Counted from the first letter of the stretch, positions 1 to 9,525 are shown. The stretch is DNA of 64,000 nt from Methanobrevibacter arboriphilus (GCF_019669925.1 NZ_AP019779.1:1441001-1505000), one strand, 5' to 3'. Numbers and translations are program-made. The notes: generated by a model from the sequence alone, not told the origin.

Positions 1-8
1 GATTTTTG

Positions 9-791
9 ATGTTTGAACACAGATTTCTTTTAAATTTTTCTAAATATAAATTTCTTTTATATGAACTTGTAAAAAGAGATATAAAAATCAAATACAGAAG
101 ATCTGCTTTAGGAATTTTATGGAGTTTTTTAAATCCATTACTTATGATGATTGTATTAACAATTGTTTTTTCTACATTTTTTCAGAGAGATATACCTAAT
201 TATCCAGTTTATTTATTAACTGGGAGATTGATATTTGATTTCTTTTCGGGATCTACAAGGGCAGCAATGGTTTCAATAAGATCAAATGCCTCTATTATGA
301 AAAAAGTATATGTTCCTAAATATATATATAGTCTAAGTGTTATTATCTCAAACTTTGTAAACTTTTTAATCTCTTTAATAGTGTTAGTATTAGTAATGAT
401 AGCAACCGGAGCATCATTTTCAGTATTTAATCTAGCAGGAATACTTACTATCATTCCTTTGTTTATATTAACTCTTGGTGTAGGTTTAATATTGGCAACA
501 GTTACGGTATTCTTTAGAGATATTGAATATTTGTATGGGGTTTTCATGACTCTTTTAATGTATGGTTGTGCAATTTTTTATCCAATTTCTATTGTTCCTT
601 CACAATTCTTACCATTTTTCCTTGCAAATCCAGTTTACTCAGCTATAAGTTCATTTAGGGATTCTATTCTTTATGGTCAACTTCCAGCAATTGGTCCTTT
701 TCTATATTTATCAACATTTGCTTTAGTATCTCTGATAATAGGAGTAATAATCTTTTATAAATACCAAAATAAATTTATACTTAATGTTTAG
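9..791 (+). CDS. ABC-2 type polysaccharide/polyol exporter permease (Wzm/TagG-like)
   Basis: This is an integral membrane permease of about 260 residues. Its opening (ELVKRDIKIKYRRSALGILW, then a hydrophobic stretch) is the hallmark of ABC-2 permeases that export lipid-linked O-antigen, teichoic acid or other surface glycans. About six hydrophobic segments can be seen, with conserved FFRDIEY near residue 165 and a C-terminal helix ending FYKYQNKFILNV. The length matches the family. The next gene is the matching ATPase and begins directly after the stop codon, so the two form a translationally coupled exporter pair. The start is uncertain: TTG at 6 and ATG at 9 are adjacent, the window edge hides any ribosome binding site, and a start further upstream cannot be excluded. 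The glycosyltransferases downstream suggest a surface glycan as substrate. The exact glycan is unknown. Confidence 0.88.
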   Translation: MFEHRFLLNFSKYKFLLYELVKRDIKIKYRRSALGILWSFLNPLLMMIVLTIVFSTFFQRDIPNYPVYLLTGRLIFDFFSGSTRAAMVSIRSNASIMKKVYVPKYIYSLSVIISNFVNFLISLIVLVLVMIATGASFSVFNLAGILTIIPLFILTLGVGLILATVTVFFRDIEYLYGVFMTLLMYGCAIFYPISIVPSQFLPFFLANPVYSAISSFRDSILYGQLPAIGPFLYLSTFALVSLIIGVIIFYKYQNKFILNV

Positions 792-1742
792 GTGATACAT
801 TTGGTTGAAATCAATTCCAACAATCAAAAAACAGAAAATCTGCCTGATGAGAAGGAATCAGAAAATATTGATGATATTGTAATAAGTGTAAATAATGTCA
901 GTATGGAATTTAATCTAAGCAAAGAAAAAATTGATAATTTTAAAGAGTATATTATTAAATTTATAAAAAGAGACATTGAACATGATAACTTTTGGGCATT
1001 AAAAAATGTTTCTTTTAATATAAAAAAAGGAGATAGGATTGGAATTGTTGGTTTAAATGGAGCAGGTAAAAGTACTCTTCTTAAAATTATTTCTGGAGTA
1101 ATGAAACCAACAAAAGGAGATGTTGCCATAACTGGTAAAATAGCTCCATTATTAGAATTAGGTGCTGGTTTTGATTCTAATTATTCTGGTTATGAGAATG
1201 TTTATTTAAATGCTGCAATGATGGGGTTTCCTAAGGAGTTTATTCGCTCTAAACTTGATGAAATAGTTGAATTTTCTGAATTAAAAGATTTTATGAATGT
1301 TCCAATTAAAAATTACTCTTCTGGAATGAAAGCTAGATTAGGTTTTTCAATTGCTACTCTAGTTGATCCAGATATTCTTATTTTAGATGAGGTTTTATCA
1401 GTTGGTGACATAAAATTTAGAAAAAAAAGTGAAAAAAGAATTATGGAACTATTTGAAAAAGGAACAACTGTGATTTTTGTTTCTCATTCATTAAATCAAG
1501 TTCGTAGATTATGTAACAAAGCAGTTTGGCTGGAAAAAGGTGAAATTGTAATGAAAGGGGATTGTGAAGAGGTTTGTAATGAGTTTGAAAAAACTTTGGA
1601 TGAAGATAAGGATCTCTCTAAGAATTTAAGATTGAAACGGATTGAAAACCTTAAGAAGAGACAAAAAATTTTAAAATCAATGGAAGAAAAAGAACAAAGG
1701 GCTTTGGAAGAAATTGAAAATGAACAAAGGGAAAATAAATAG
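792..1742 (+). CDS. ABC transporter ATPase of the polysaccharide exporter (Wzt/TagH-like)
   Basis: This is the nucleotide-binding subunit partnering the upstream ABC-2 permease. Walker A is GLNGAGKST (about residues 87-95), the signature is YSSGMKARLG, and Walker B is ILILDEVL followed by an H-loop histidine in FVSHS. The region before Walker A (KNVSFNIKKGDRIGIVG) is typical of the Wzt/TagH subgroup. The protein ends in a charged, probably coiled-coil tail rich in Lys and Glu. It lacks the large glycan-binding C-terminal domain of long Wzt proteins, so it resembles short Wzt/TagH types. Two starts are possible: GTG at 792 abuts the permease stop codon, and TTG at 801 has a clean AGGTGAT site at 790-796 four bases upstream. 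TTG 801 is therefore a serious alternative. It should energise export of a lipid-linked glycan across the membrane. Confidence 0.9.
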   Translation: MIHLVEINSNNQKTENLPDEKESENIDDIVISVNNVSMEFNLSKEKIDNFKEYIIKFIKRDIEHDNFWALKNVSFNIKKGDRIGIVGLNGAGKSTLLKIISGVMKPTKGDVAITGKIAPLLELGAGFDSNYSGYENVYLNAAMMGFPKEFIRSKLDEIVEFSELKDFMNVPIKNYSSGMKARLGFSIATLVDPDILILDEVLSVGDIKFRKKSEKRIMELFEKGTTVIFVSHSLNQVRRLCNKAVWLEKGEIVMKGDCEEVCNEFEKTLDEDKDLSKNLRLKRIENLKKRQKILKSMEEKEQRALEEIENEQRENK

Positions 1743-1998
1743 TAAGATTAAAAATCAAAATATTTAGCCAATAATTTTTTAAATATTCTTTAAATTATGT
1801 AATATAATTATATAATTACATAGTATAACTATCTAATATAACAAATAAGCTTTTATTTTGTATTTTTTCCTTTTACTATTTTATATGATCCTTATTTATT
1901 CTATTTTTATTCCATATTCATTATTGTATTAATTCTTTTAAGTTTTATTTTTTAATTATACAGTTTCTATATGATATTCTTTATTTGCTTAATGATTT

Positions 1999-2004
1999 GG
2001 TGAT
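1999..2004 (+). promoter_or_regulatory. Ribosome binding site deciding an ATT start
   Basis: GGTGAT is complementary to the archaeal 16S rRNA 3' end. It lies three bases before ATT 2008. The nearest in-frame stop is TGA at 1993-1995, so translation of the glycosyltransferase must begin between this site and the first conserved motif. Confidence 0.7.
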
Positions 2005-2007
2005 AAT

Positions 2008-2994
2008 ATTAACAATATTTCAATTATAATAGTAAATTATAATGGAGAAAATTTTCTTGAAAAATGCTTTAATTCTATTAAAAATCAAAGTTTTCAAGAA
2101 TTTGAGATTATTTTCATTGATAATAATTCTATAGATAATAGTATTTATTTTGTAAATAGGTTTAGTGAAAAATTATCTCAAAATATCAAAGTACTGAAAA
2201 ATAAGTCTAATTTAGGATTTTCCGCAGCTGTTAACCAAGGAATTAATCATTCGTCATCAGAATATATTTTATTACTTAATAATGATATAGAACTTGATCC
2301 AAATTTTATTTTAAATATAATAAATTGTTTTAAATCATATAATAATCAAAATTCCAATAAAAACATATTTTCTGTATCTTCAAAAATGATTCAATTTAAC
2401 AATAGGGATTTAATTGACGATGCTGGGGATTATTATAATATAATGGGTTGGACTATTAAAAAAGGCGAAGGGAAAGATGAGAAAATGTATAATAATTCTT
2501 ATGAAATTTTTTCATCATGTGCAGGTGCAGCATTATATAAAAAATCGATTTTAGATAAAATTGGGCTTTTTGATGAAAATTTTTTTGCATATATGGAAGA
2601 TGTTGATATTGGATACAGGTCTTTAATTAATGGATTTAAAAATGTATATTGTCCAAATGCAATTGTTTATCATATTGGGAGTGGTTCAAGTGGAGATAAG
2701 TATAATGAATTTAAAATACCTTTAGCTGCTCGTAATAACATATGGGTTATATATAAAAATATGCCTTGGCCTCAAATAATACTAAATATAGGATTTTTAG
2801 CTATTGGATTTTTAATAAAATATATTTTTTTCGTTAGGAAAGGATATGGGGATTTATATCTAAAAGGCTTAAAAGAGGGAATAAAAAATAGGAATAAAAT
2901 AAAAAAAATAGAATTTAAAAGAAATAACTTAAAAAATTATTTTAAAATTCAAGGGAGACTAATAATCAATACATTTAAACTTATTTACAAATGA
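2008..2994 (+). CDS. GT2 family glycosyltransferase with apparent ATT start codon
   Basis: The reading frame from 2008 encodes about 328 residues beginning I/M-N-N-I-S-I-I-I-V-N-Y-N-G, the textbook N-terminus of a family 2 glycosyltransferase. It continues with FIDNNSIDN, NLGFSAAVNQGI and LLLNNDIEL (the DxD-like nucleotide-sugar site), then CAGAALYKKSILDKIGLFDE and FFAYMEDVDIGYRS, with a membrane-associated hydrophobic stretch near the C-terminus. There is no ATG, GTG or TTG in frame before ATG 2386, and starting there would delete the catalytic N-terminal half. An in-frame TGA lies at 1993 and a strong GGTGAT site at 1999-2004, so ATT at 2008 is the likely initiator. A sequencing error at one base would be the alternative. 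Its neighbours suggest it adds a sugar, possibly rhamnose-like, to a lipid-linked surface glycan. Confidence 0.85.
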   Translation: MNNISIIIVNYNGENFLEKCFNSIKNQSFQEFEIIFIDNNSIDNSIYFVNRFSEKLSQNIKVLKNKSNLGFSAAVNQGINHSSSEYILLLNNDIELDPNFILNIINCFKSYNNQNSNKNIFSVSSKMIQFNNRDLIDDAGDYYNIMGWTIKKGEGKDEKMYNNSYEIFSSCAGAALYKKSILDKIGLFDENFFAYMEDVDIGYRSLINGFKNVYCPNAIVYHIGSGSSGDKYNEFKIPLAARNNIWVIYKNMPWPQIILNIGFLAIGFLIKYIFFVRKGYGDLYLKGLKEGIKNRNKIKKIEFKRNNLKNYFKIQGRLIINTFKLIYK

Positions 2995-3101
2995 TTATAG
3001 AATTATTCTAATTATTCTAATTATTCTAATTATAAAATTATTCTAATTATAGAATTATTTTAATCATAGAATTATCGTGATTATAAATTTATAGTGATTA
3101 T
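2995..3101 (+). repeat. Short AT-rich tandem repeat between two glycosyltransferase genes
   Basis: The spacer is built of repeated ATTATTCTA units. Three near-perfect copies run consecutively around 3001-3030, followed by diverged copies (ATAGAATTATT forms) up to about 3075. It has no coding potential. An AGTGAT ribosome binding site for the next gene lies at 3093-3098. Confidence 0.7.
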
Positions 3102-3980
3102 ATGGATTTGTCAATAATAATTGTTAATTATAAGACTTATGAACTAACAAAAAATACAATTATTTCTGTTTTAGAAACAACAGAGTCACCTTATGAGATT
3201 TTCCTAGTTGACAATAATTCTCAAGATGGGAGTTATGAAAAATTAAAATCTTACTTTTCTCATTTTTCAAATGAAGCTTCGAATGGAAAGATAAATTTTA
3301 TACATAATCCAACTAATCAAGGATTTGCTGCTGCTAATAATGTAGCTATTAAAAAATCTAAAGGGAACTTCATTCTTCTTTTAAATTCGGATACTATTGT
3401 AAAAGATGATTCAATCGATGATTGTTTAAAATTTATAAAGAATCATAATGATGTTGGGGCTGTTGGTTGTAAGATTCTTTTACCTAATGGTGACTTAGAT
3501 AAATCTTGTAAACGTAGTTTTCCAAATCCTAAAAATTCTTTTTACAAGCTTTTTGGTTTTAATAAGATTAAAAATTCTAATTCTGATGATTATAATTTAG
3601 ATCATCTTGATGATAATGGAATTTATGAAGTAGATAGCTTGGTTGGAGCGTTTATGCTTGTTAGAAAGGTAGCTATAAATGAAGTAGGTCTTTTAGATGA
3701 AGATTATTTTATGTATGGTGAAGATATTGATTGGTGCTATAGAATAAAAAGTGCTGGTTGGAAAATTATATACTATGGAAAATCTGAAATTATCCATTAT
3801 AAAGGCGCAAGCAGTAAAAAACAAAAATCTAAGCTAATATATGAGTTTTATAGAGCTATGTATCTTTTTTATAATAAGAATTATGATAAGAAATACTCTT
3901 TTTTTACTAGATTATTGGTATATTTAGGTATAATCTTTCTTTTAACGATTAAATTATTTTTAAATGTTTTTAAGAAATGA
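3102..3980 (+). CDS. GT2 family glycosyltransferase (rhamnosyltransferase-like)
   Basis: This 292-residue family 2 glycosyltransferase starts MDLSIIIVNYKTYELT and has LVDNNSQDGS, NQGFAAANNVAI and LLLNSDTIV (a DxD-type site). The acceptor-side motif is GAFMLVRKVAINEVGLLDE followed by YFMYGEDIDWCYR. This arrangement is that of WbbL-like rhamnosyltransferases, although sugar specificity cannot be read from sequence. A hydrophobic segment (about 265-287) precedes a basic C-terminus, which suggests membrane association on the cytoplasmic face. ATG 3102 is preceded by AGTGAT at 3093-3098. It is clearly related to the gene upstream (same family, about 100 bases away), so the pair probably act successively on one glycan. 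Confidence 0.9.
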   Translation: MDLSIIIVNYKTYELTKNTIISVLETTESPYEIFLVDNNSQDGSYEKLKSYFSHFSNEASNGKINFIHNPTNQGFAAANNVAIKKSKGNFILLLNSDTIVKDDSIDDCLKFIKNHNDVGAVGCKILLPNGDLDKSCKRSFPNPKNSFYKLFGFNKIKNSNSDDYNLDHLDDNGIYEVDSLVGAFMLVRKVAINEVGLLDEDYFMYGEDIDWCYRIKSAGWKIIYYGKSEIIHYKGASSKKQKSKLIYEFYRAMYLFYNKNYDKKYSFFTRLLVYLGIIFLLTIKLFLNVFKK

Positions 3981-4236
3981 TGCTGATTTTAATTTCTATA
4001 AATATTAAATAATTAGTATTCATCATTGTATTTATATAAATTTATTTAGATTACAATAATGATATAAATAATAGTAATTATATTATATAATTGTATAATT
4101 ATTTAACATATTAAAATATTATAATTTATATTAGTTTATATTTAATTTATATTTAAGCTATATTTAAGCTATATCAATTTAGATTAATTTATATTTAATT
4201 TAAATTAATTCATATCAATATATTAATAGGGATATC
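3981..4236. other. AT-rich intergenic spacer before the sugar transferase gene
   Basis: No gene is visible. The right half contains degenerate repeats of TATATTTAA, including two TATTTAAGCTATAT copies around 4147-4172. A promoter is expected here but the many TATA-like strings prevent a confident choice. Confidence 0.5.
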
Positions 4237-5646
4237 ATGATAAAACAAAACCAAAGACTTTTAAATGCTATATTAATTACAACTGACGCTTTAGTGGTTG
4301 TTTTAGCATTTATTGCTGCTTGGTTTTTAAGATTTAAAACAACTATTTTTGGACCTTTGGGAGGATTTCTTCCATTTGAAAATTATTTGCTACTTGCACT
4401 TTTTATTATTCCATTGTATTTAATTTTTTACTATTTTTCAGGATTATATAAGCCTTTTAGAAATCAATCAAATATAATATCTGAGGCTACAGAGATTTTT
4501 AAAGTTAATTTAATGGCTTTTATTATTTTAATTGCATTATTATTTATTATAGATGAACCTAACTATTCAAGGAAGTTAATTTTTGTGTTTGCTTCTTTTA
4601 GTACTGTTTTTGCTATAATTGAAAGAGCAATATTTAGATCTATATTAAAACATATTAGATCCAATGATAAAAACCTTAAACATATTTTAATTGTTGGGGA
4701 TGGGGAGTTAGCTATTAAATTTGCTAAAAAAATCATATCTAAGAAATATTTAGGTTATTCTATTAGTGGATTTTTAGGTTCTCATCATAAAATTGGGCAT
4801 ATGATTGATGGAACTAATGGGGCTTCTGTTATTGGATCAATAGGTGATTTAAATGATTTTTTAGCTAATAATCAATATGATAGGGTTATAATAGCTATTC
4901 CTCTTAAATATTATGATAATTTGACTAGGTTGGTGGATATTTGTGAAAATCATGGTGTAAAAGCTGAGATAATTCCTGATTATTATAGATATTTCCCTGC
5001 AAAGCCTTCTGTAGACATGATTGATGAATTACCTATTATAAATATTCGTTATGTACCTTTAGATGATGCTTTAAATAGATTTATGAAAAAAGTCTCTGAT
5101 ATTGTGATATCTTTAATTGCTATTATTATAACTTCTCCTATAATGATTTTAACAGCTATTGCTATTAAAATAAGTTCTCCAGGCCCTATTATTTTTAAAC
5201 AAGAAAGAATTGGATATCAAAGAAAGCCTTTTATGATGTACAAGTTTAGAAGTATGAAAGTACAGGATGAATCTGAAGAGAAATCTGAATGGACTACTGA
5301 AGATGATCCTAGAAAAACTCGAATTGGGGACTTTATTAGAAGAACTAGTATTGATGAGTTGCCTCAGTTTTTCAATGTTTTAAAAGGTGAAATGAGTGTT
5401 GTTGGTCCTAGACCTGAAAGACCTTTTTTTGTAGAGAAGTTTAGAGATGAAATTCCAAAGTACATGGTAAAACATCAAGTTAGACCAGGACTCACTGGAT
5501 TGGCTCAAGTACATGGGTATAGAGGAAACACTTCTATTAAAAGGCGTATTGAGTATGATATTGAGTATGTAGAAAATTGGTATTTTGGTTTAGATATTTT
5601 AATCATGTGGAAAACGATTTTGAAAGGTAATAAGAATGCTTATTAA
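4237..5646 (+). CDS. Polyprenyl-phosphate sugar-1-phosphate transferase (WbaP/ExoY-type initiating enzyme)
   Basis: This 469-residue membrane enzyme of the exopolysaccharide polyprenyl glycosylphosphotransferase family should transfer a sugar-1-phosphate from a nucleotide sugar to a polyprenyl phosphate, the first committed step of glycan assembly. Four N-terminal transmembrane helices (about 10-130) are followed by a nucleotide-binding-like domain containing ILIVGDGELAIKFAKK. A further helix (about 285-307) leads into the catalytic bacterial sugar transferase domain, with FKQERIGYQ, YKFRSMK, DDPRKTRIGDF, TSIDELPQFFNVLKGEMS, VVGPRPERP and GLTGLAQVHGYRG. Those motifs hold the conserved catalytic Asp/Glu and Arg residues. 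The length equals the full-length five-helix type. It lies downstream of two glycosyltransferases and the exporter and completes a plausible minimal pathway. The 256-base gap upstream suggests its own promoter. Confidence 0.92.
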   Translation: MIKQNQRLLNAILITTDALVVVLAFIAAWFLRFKTTIFGPLGGFLPFENYLLLALFIIPLYLIFYYFSGLYKPFRNQSNIISEATEIFKVNLMAFIILIALLFIIDEPNYSRKLIFVFASFSTVFAIIERAIFRSILKHIRSNDKNLKHILIVGDGELAIKFAKKIISKKYLGYSISGFLGSHHKIGHMIDGTNGASVIGSIGDLNDFLANNQYDRVIIAIPLKYYDNLTRLVDICENHGVKAEIIPDYYRYFPAKPSVDMIDELPIINIRYVPLDDALNRFMKKVSDIVISLIAIIITSPIMILTAIAIKISSPGPIIFKQERIGYQRKPFMMYKFRSMKVQDESEEKSEWTTEDDPRKTRIGDFIRRTSIDELPQFFNVLKGEMSVVGPRPERPFFVEKFRDEIPKYMVKHQVRPGLTGLAQVHGYRGNTSIKRRIEYDIEYVENWYFGLDILIMWKTILKGNKNAY

Positions 5647-6069
5647 ATTTGTTTTGTTATTTTTAAATTGTGAATTTTTTAATTAACTTTTAATCAATCT
5701 TTTTTGCTATGTTTTAATTACTATAATATTAGTATATGATTACAATCTTTTAAAATAATTGTAATAATATTTATATGATAGTTATTACTAACTTTTTAAT
5801 TGTAATACAAGCAATGTTAATTATATAAGTAAAAATCTACTAATTATAAGTAAAAATTTACTAATAAATTAGGATATTTTAGTGATAAATGAGGATTTAT
5901 AAAAATATTTTTAATAATTTTATAGAGAATATTATATTTATAAAAAAGAATTTTGAAAAATTAGTATTATAATTGTTAAAATTTAATATTTATTTAAATA
6001 TTACTCCTCATTTGCTTGGAAAAATCCTATCTATAAAAAATAATTAATATTTAACTGTGAGGGCTTGGT
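5647..6069. other. 423-base AT-rich intergenic region upstream of rpa
   Basis: No open reading frame or RNA gene is recognisable. It contains a direct repeat of ATAAGTAAAAAT(C/T)TACTAAT near 5825-5870 and several TATA-like strings. GTGAGGG at 6057-6063 is the ribosome binding site of the RPA gene. Confidence 0.5.
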
Positions 6070-8448
6070 ATGGATAATGAAATAATAGAAGAATATAACA
6101 AAATTAAAGATAAAATCTCTGAAGAAGAATTTTTAGAGAAAATGAATGAAAAAAAGAAAGATTATAAGGATATAAGCTTTATGAGTGATGTTGACATTGC
6201 TCGGACTGTTGTAGGGGAATATATCAATGAAAAAAATGAACATAGGTCTGAAAGTCAAGAACATGCAATGGATAAAATATCTAAATTAGAATCTGGAGCT
6301 CAAAATTTAAGTGTAATTGGTAGAGTAATGGGTATTTCAAATCCAAAAGTTTTCACAAGTCGTAAAGGGAAAGATGGAAAACTAGCTAATTTAAAAATAG
6401 CTGATGATACTGGAGAAATAAGGGTAGTTTTATGGACTGAAAACATAAAATTATTAAAAAATTTTAATGAAGGAGATGTTATTCAAATAAACAGAGTCGA
6501 TATTAAAGACGGCTATCAATCTGGAACTAAAGAAATTCATTTACAGCCACGTTCAACAATAAATGTTTTAGATAGTAATGATTATCATAATTTTCCAGAA
6601 TATGAGGAAATAATAACTCCTATAGATGAAATTACCCCAGATACCACTGTAAATATTATTGCAAGACTAATAAGAGTTCCTAAAATTAGAAGCTATGAGA
6701 AAAATGGAAAAGAGGGTAAAGTAACTTCTTTAGAACTACAAGATAAAACTGGAAAAATTAGTTATACATTATGGAATAAAGATACTGGTTTAATAAACAG
6801 CTTGGATATTAAAGAAGGAGATTCTTTAAAAATATTAGGTGCTTCTGCTAGAGAAAGAAATGGTGAAGTATCTTTGTCTCATTGGGATGGAAGAATAGTT
6901 AAAGGGGATTTTGAAGTTCCAGAATATGAGGATAAAATCTTAAAAATTGCTGAAGTTCAGGAAATGAAAGATGTGACATTACTTGGAATTGTCACTAAAA
7001 TTCAAGATACTATAGAATTTGATAGAGCTGATGGTTCTAAAGGGGCCGTTAAATCTATTGAGGTAGCTGATGATACAGGTTCTATCCGAGTAACTCTTTG
7101 GGGTGATGATACTAAATTAAACATCAATAAGGGAGATATTATTAAAATTACTGGTGGAAACATTGAATTTGATGAATATACTGAAACTGGTTATAGGGTT
7201 AATACTAATTGGAACACTCAAATAATAACTAATCCCGATGAAGATAATAGTTTAATCGATCTTTTAAAAGATTATCAATCACAATTAGGACCAATTAAAG
7301 TTGAAGTTGTTCAAGAAATTGAGGAAGATGGTGAAGAGGTCGATGTTCTTGGTAGAATTATAACCATGCATGATCCAAGAGAGTTTCAAAGAGATGATGG
7401 TACTACTGGTTTAGTTAGATCTGGAGATTTAGCTGATGAAACAGGTGTTGTTAGGTTATCTTTTTGGGATGAAAAAGCTCAAAATAATTTTGAACCTGGA
7501 AATGCTTTTCTAATTGAGAATGCAAGGACTCGAATGGGTCTTTATTCAGTGGAACTTAATATAGGAAAAACTGCAAGAATTATAAAATTAGATGAAGATG
7601 AAACTGGTGATTTACCTTCTTTTTCAGAACTTGAAGATATGATTTATGTTCCTAAAAAAATTGATGAATTGGAAGAAGATGATTCTAATATAAGAGTTTT
7701 AGCAAGAGTTATTGATATTCAAGATGTGAATGAATTCCAGAGACAAGATGGAACTCCTGGTTTAGTTAGAAATATTGAAATTGGTGATGATACTGGAATT
7801 ATAAGAACTACTCTTTGGAATGAACAAGCAAATAATCCTTATGAAGTTGGAGATGCGTTAAAAATTGAAAATCCAAGGGTAACTTTTAGAAATGATAATC
7901 TTGAGTTAAGTATTAGTAATAACACTAAAATAATTAAGGCAAAAGATGATGAATTAGATAAATTACCTTCTTTTGAAGAATTGGAAGAAATTTTATATCA
8001 ATCTAAAAACATTGTTGACTTAGAGGATGATGATAGAAATATTAAGATTCAAGGGGCATTGGGTGATACTTTTGGTAATAATATTCTTTCTGCTAGATGT
8101 CCTAGTTGTAACAATAGATTAGATCAAATTGATGATGAATATGTTTGTGATTATTGTGGAGAAGATGTTGAAAAGCCAAGATATCTTTTGATGATTCCTG
8201 CTAGGATAGAGGATGATACTGGGGAAATTTCTATCACATTTTTTGGTAAATTAGCTGAAAAACTTCTTGGAATGACTACTGATGAAGCAGCAGAGATTGT
8301 TGAAGAAAGTGCTGATGAAGGTGTTTTAGAAGGAAAAGTTGAAAATTTAGCAGGTCTCAGTATTAAAATTATCGCTGATGTTAATTTTGATGAATATAAT
8401 GAAGAAATTAGATTAAATCCTAAAAAAATTATTTCTACAGAATTATAG
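6070..8448 (+). CDS. rpa: Replication protein A, multi-OB-fold single-stranded DNA-binding protein
   Basis: This 792-residue single-polypeptide archaeal RPA coats ssDNA during replication, repair and recombination. Five OB folds repeat the pattern GR(V/I)...F...DG..G.V..L.I.D.TG.IR..LW...GD at about 77-145, 193-258, 301-363, 422-484 and 541-603. A sixth, C-terminal OB-like domain (about 655-760) contains a zinc finger with C677, C680, C693 and C696 (CPSC...CDYC). The N-terminal 75 residues are helical and charged. Methanobacteriales RPAs are known as long multi-OB forms, and this one is intact in one frame. ATG 6070 follows a GTGAGGG site. radA lies about 100 bases downstream in the same direction. 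That fits a shared role in recombination, whether or not the two are co-transcribed. Confidence 0.95.
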   Translation: MDNEIIEEYNKIKDKISEEEFLEKMNEKKKDYKDISFMSDVDIARTVVGEYINEKNEHRSESQEHAMDKISKLESGAQNLSVIGRVMGISNPKVFTSRKGKDGKLANLKIADDTGEIRVVLWTENIKLLKNFNEGDVIQINRVDIKDGYQSGTKEIHLQPRSTINVLDSNDYHNFPEYEEIITPIDEITPDTTVNIIARLIRVPKIRSYEKNGKEGKVTSLELQDKTGKISYTLWNKDTGLINSLDIKEGDSLKILGASARERNGEVSLSHWDGRIVKGDFEVPEYEDKILKIAEVQEMKDVTLLGIVTKIQDTIEFDRADGSKGAVKSIEVADDTGSIRVTLWGDDTKLNINKGDIIKITGGNIEFDEYTETGYRVNTNWNTQIITNPDEDNSLIDLLKDYQSQLGPIKVEVVQEIEEDGEEVDVLGRIITMHDPREFQRDDGTTGLVRSGDLADETGVVRLSFWDEKAQNNFEPGNAFLIENARTRMGLYSVELNIGKTARIIKLDEDETGDLPSFSELEDMIYVPKKIDELEEDDSNIRVLARVIDIQDVNEFQRQDGTPGLVRNIEIGDDTGIIRTTLWNEQANNPYEVGDALKIENPRVTFRNDNLELSISNNTKIIKAKDDELDKLPSFEELEEILYQSKNIVDLEDDDRNIKIQGALGDTFGNNILSARCPSCNNRLDQIDDEYVCDYCGEDVEKPRYLLMIPARIEDDTGEISITFFGKLAEKLLGMTTDEAAEIVEESADEGVLEGKVENLAGLSIKIIADVNFDEYNEEIRLNPKKIISTEL

Positions 8449-8549
8449 TGACTGAATTAGTAATTTATCTTTAGAACTATTAAAGTATGAAATTTATAAA
8501 TGAATTATAAAAGCAAAAATTATAAAAATAAAATATAAATAATATAGGA

Positions 8550-9494
8550 ATGAGTATTATGGTAGAACTTGAAGATTTGCCTAGTGTTGGGGAAAAAACC
8601 GCACAAAAATTAAGAGACGCTGGTTTTGCGGATATGATGAGATTAGCTACGGCTACTGCAAAGGAATTAGCTGTAAAAGCAGAAATTGGAGAAGGTGTTG
8701 CTGAAAAAGTTATTGAAGCAGCTAGAAAAGCAGAATCTATTGATTTTGAAACTGCATATGATGTTATGGAAAGAAGACGTGATGTTGGAAGAATTACAGT
8801 TGGAAGTGAAGCTTTTAATGAGTTAATTGGGGGAGGAATTGAAACTCAATCTATTACAGAAGTTTTTGGTGAGTTTGGGTCTGGTAAAAGTCAAATTTCT
8901 CACGAATTAGCTGTAACTGTTCAACTTCCAAGAGATCGTGGTGGACTTGATGGAGAATGTGTTTTTATCGATACTGAGAATACTTTCCGTCCAGAAAGAA
9001 TCGAACAAATTTCTGATGGTTTTGAACTTGATCATGAAGAGGTTTTACAAAAAATTCATATAGCTAGGGCTTTTAATTCTGCTCATCAAATTTTAATGGC
9101 AGATAAAATTAATGAATTGATCCAAAATGGATCAAATATAAAATTAGTAATTGTTGATTCATTAATGGCTCATTTTAGAGCAGAATATGTAGGAAGAGAA
9201 TCATTAGCAACAAGACAACAAAAATTAAATCAACATTTGCATGCTCTTCAAAATATAGCTAATACTTACAATGTGGCTGTTTTCATTACTAATCAGGTTC
9301 AAGCAAGACCAGATGCTTTCTTTGGTAGCCCAACAAAAGCAATTGGAGGGCATGTTTTAGGGCATGCTTCTACTTATAGAATTTGGCTTAAAAAAGGTCT
9401 AGCCGGTAAAAGAATTGCTCGTTTAGTTGATTCTCCTCATTTACCAGAAGGTGAATGTGTATTTAAAATTACTAGTGATGGTATTGTTGATTAA
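8550..9494 (+). CDS. radA: DNA repair and recombination protein RadA
   Basis: This archaeal RecA/Rad51-family recombinase forms ATP-dependent filaments on ssDNA and drives strand exchange. The N-terminal helix-hairpin-helix domain (about residues 5-60, [20 protein letters not shown]) precedes the ATPase core with Walker A GEFGSGKS (about 107-114) and Walker [12 protein letters not shown]. Loop regions include [17 protein letters not shown] and VFITNQV. At about 311-314 residues it has the normal length and no intein. ATG 8550 is the longest start. ATG 8559 (giving MVELEDLP) matches the usual RadA N-terminus better and may be the true start. A stem-loop followed by T residues overlaps the stop codon. 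Confidence 0.96.
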   Translation: MSIMVELEDLPSVGEKTAQKLRDAGFADMMRLATATAKELAVKAEIGEGVAEKVIEAARKAESIDFETAYDVMERRRDVGRITVGSEAFNELIGGGIETQSITEVFGEFGSGKSQISHELAVTVQLPRDRGGLDGECVFIDTENTFRPERIEQISDGFELDHEEVLQKIHIARAFNSAHQILMADKINELIQNGSNIKLVIVDSLMAHFRAEYVGRESLATRQQKLNQHLHALQNIANTYNVAVFITNQVQARPDAFFGSPTKAIGGHVLGHASTYRIWLKKGLAGKRIARLVDSPHLPEGECVFKITSDGIVD

Positions 9495-9525
9495 GTTACT
9501 AATTTAACTTTCTTTTTTATTTTAA
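9493..9525 (+). terminator. Stem-loop/T-tract terminator after radA
   Basis: AAGTTA (9493-9498) pairs with TAACTT (9505-9510) across a six-base loop, and a run of T residues follows. It begins within the stop codon of radA. Confidence 0.55.

Noticed and set aside
1990-2400. A frameshift or pseudogene explanation for the first glycosyltransferase
   Set aside because: The frame is uninterrupted from 1996 to 2994 and all motifs are intact. Only the start codon is unusual.
2386-2994. A 202-residue glycosyltransferase starting at ATG 2386
   Set aside because: The open frame extends upstream with all N-terminal GT2 motifs, so the ATG is internal to a 328-residue protein.
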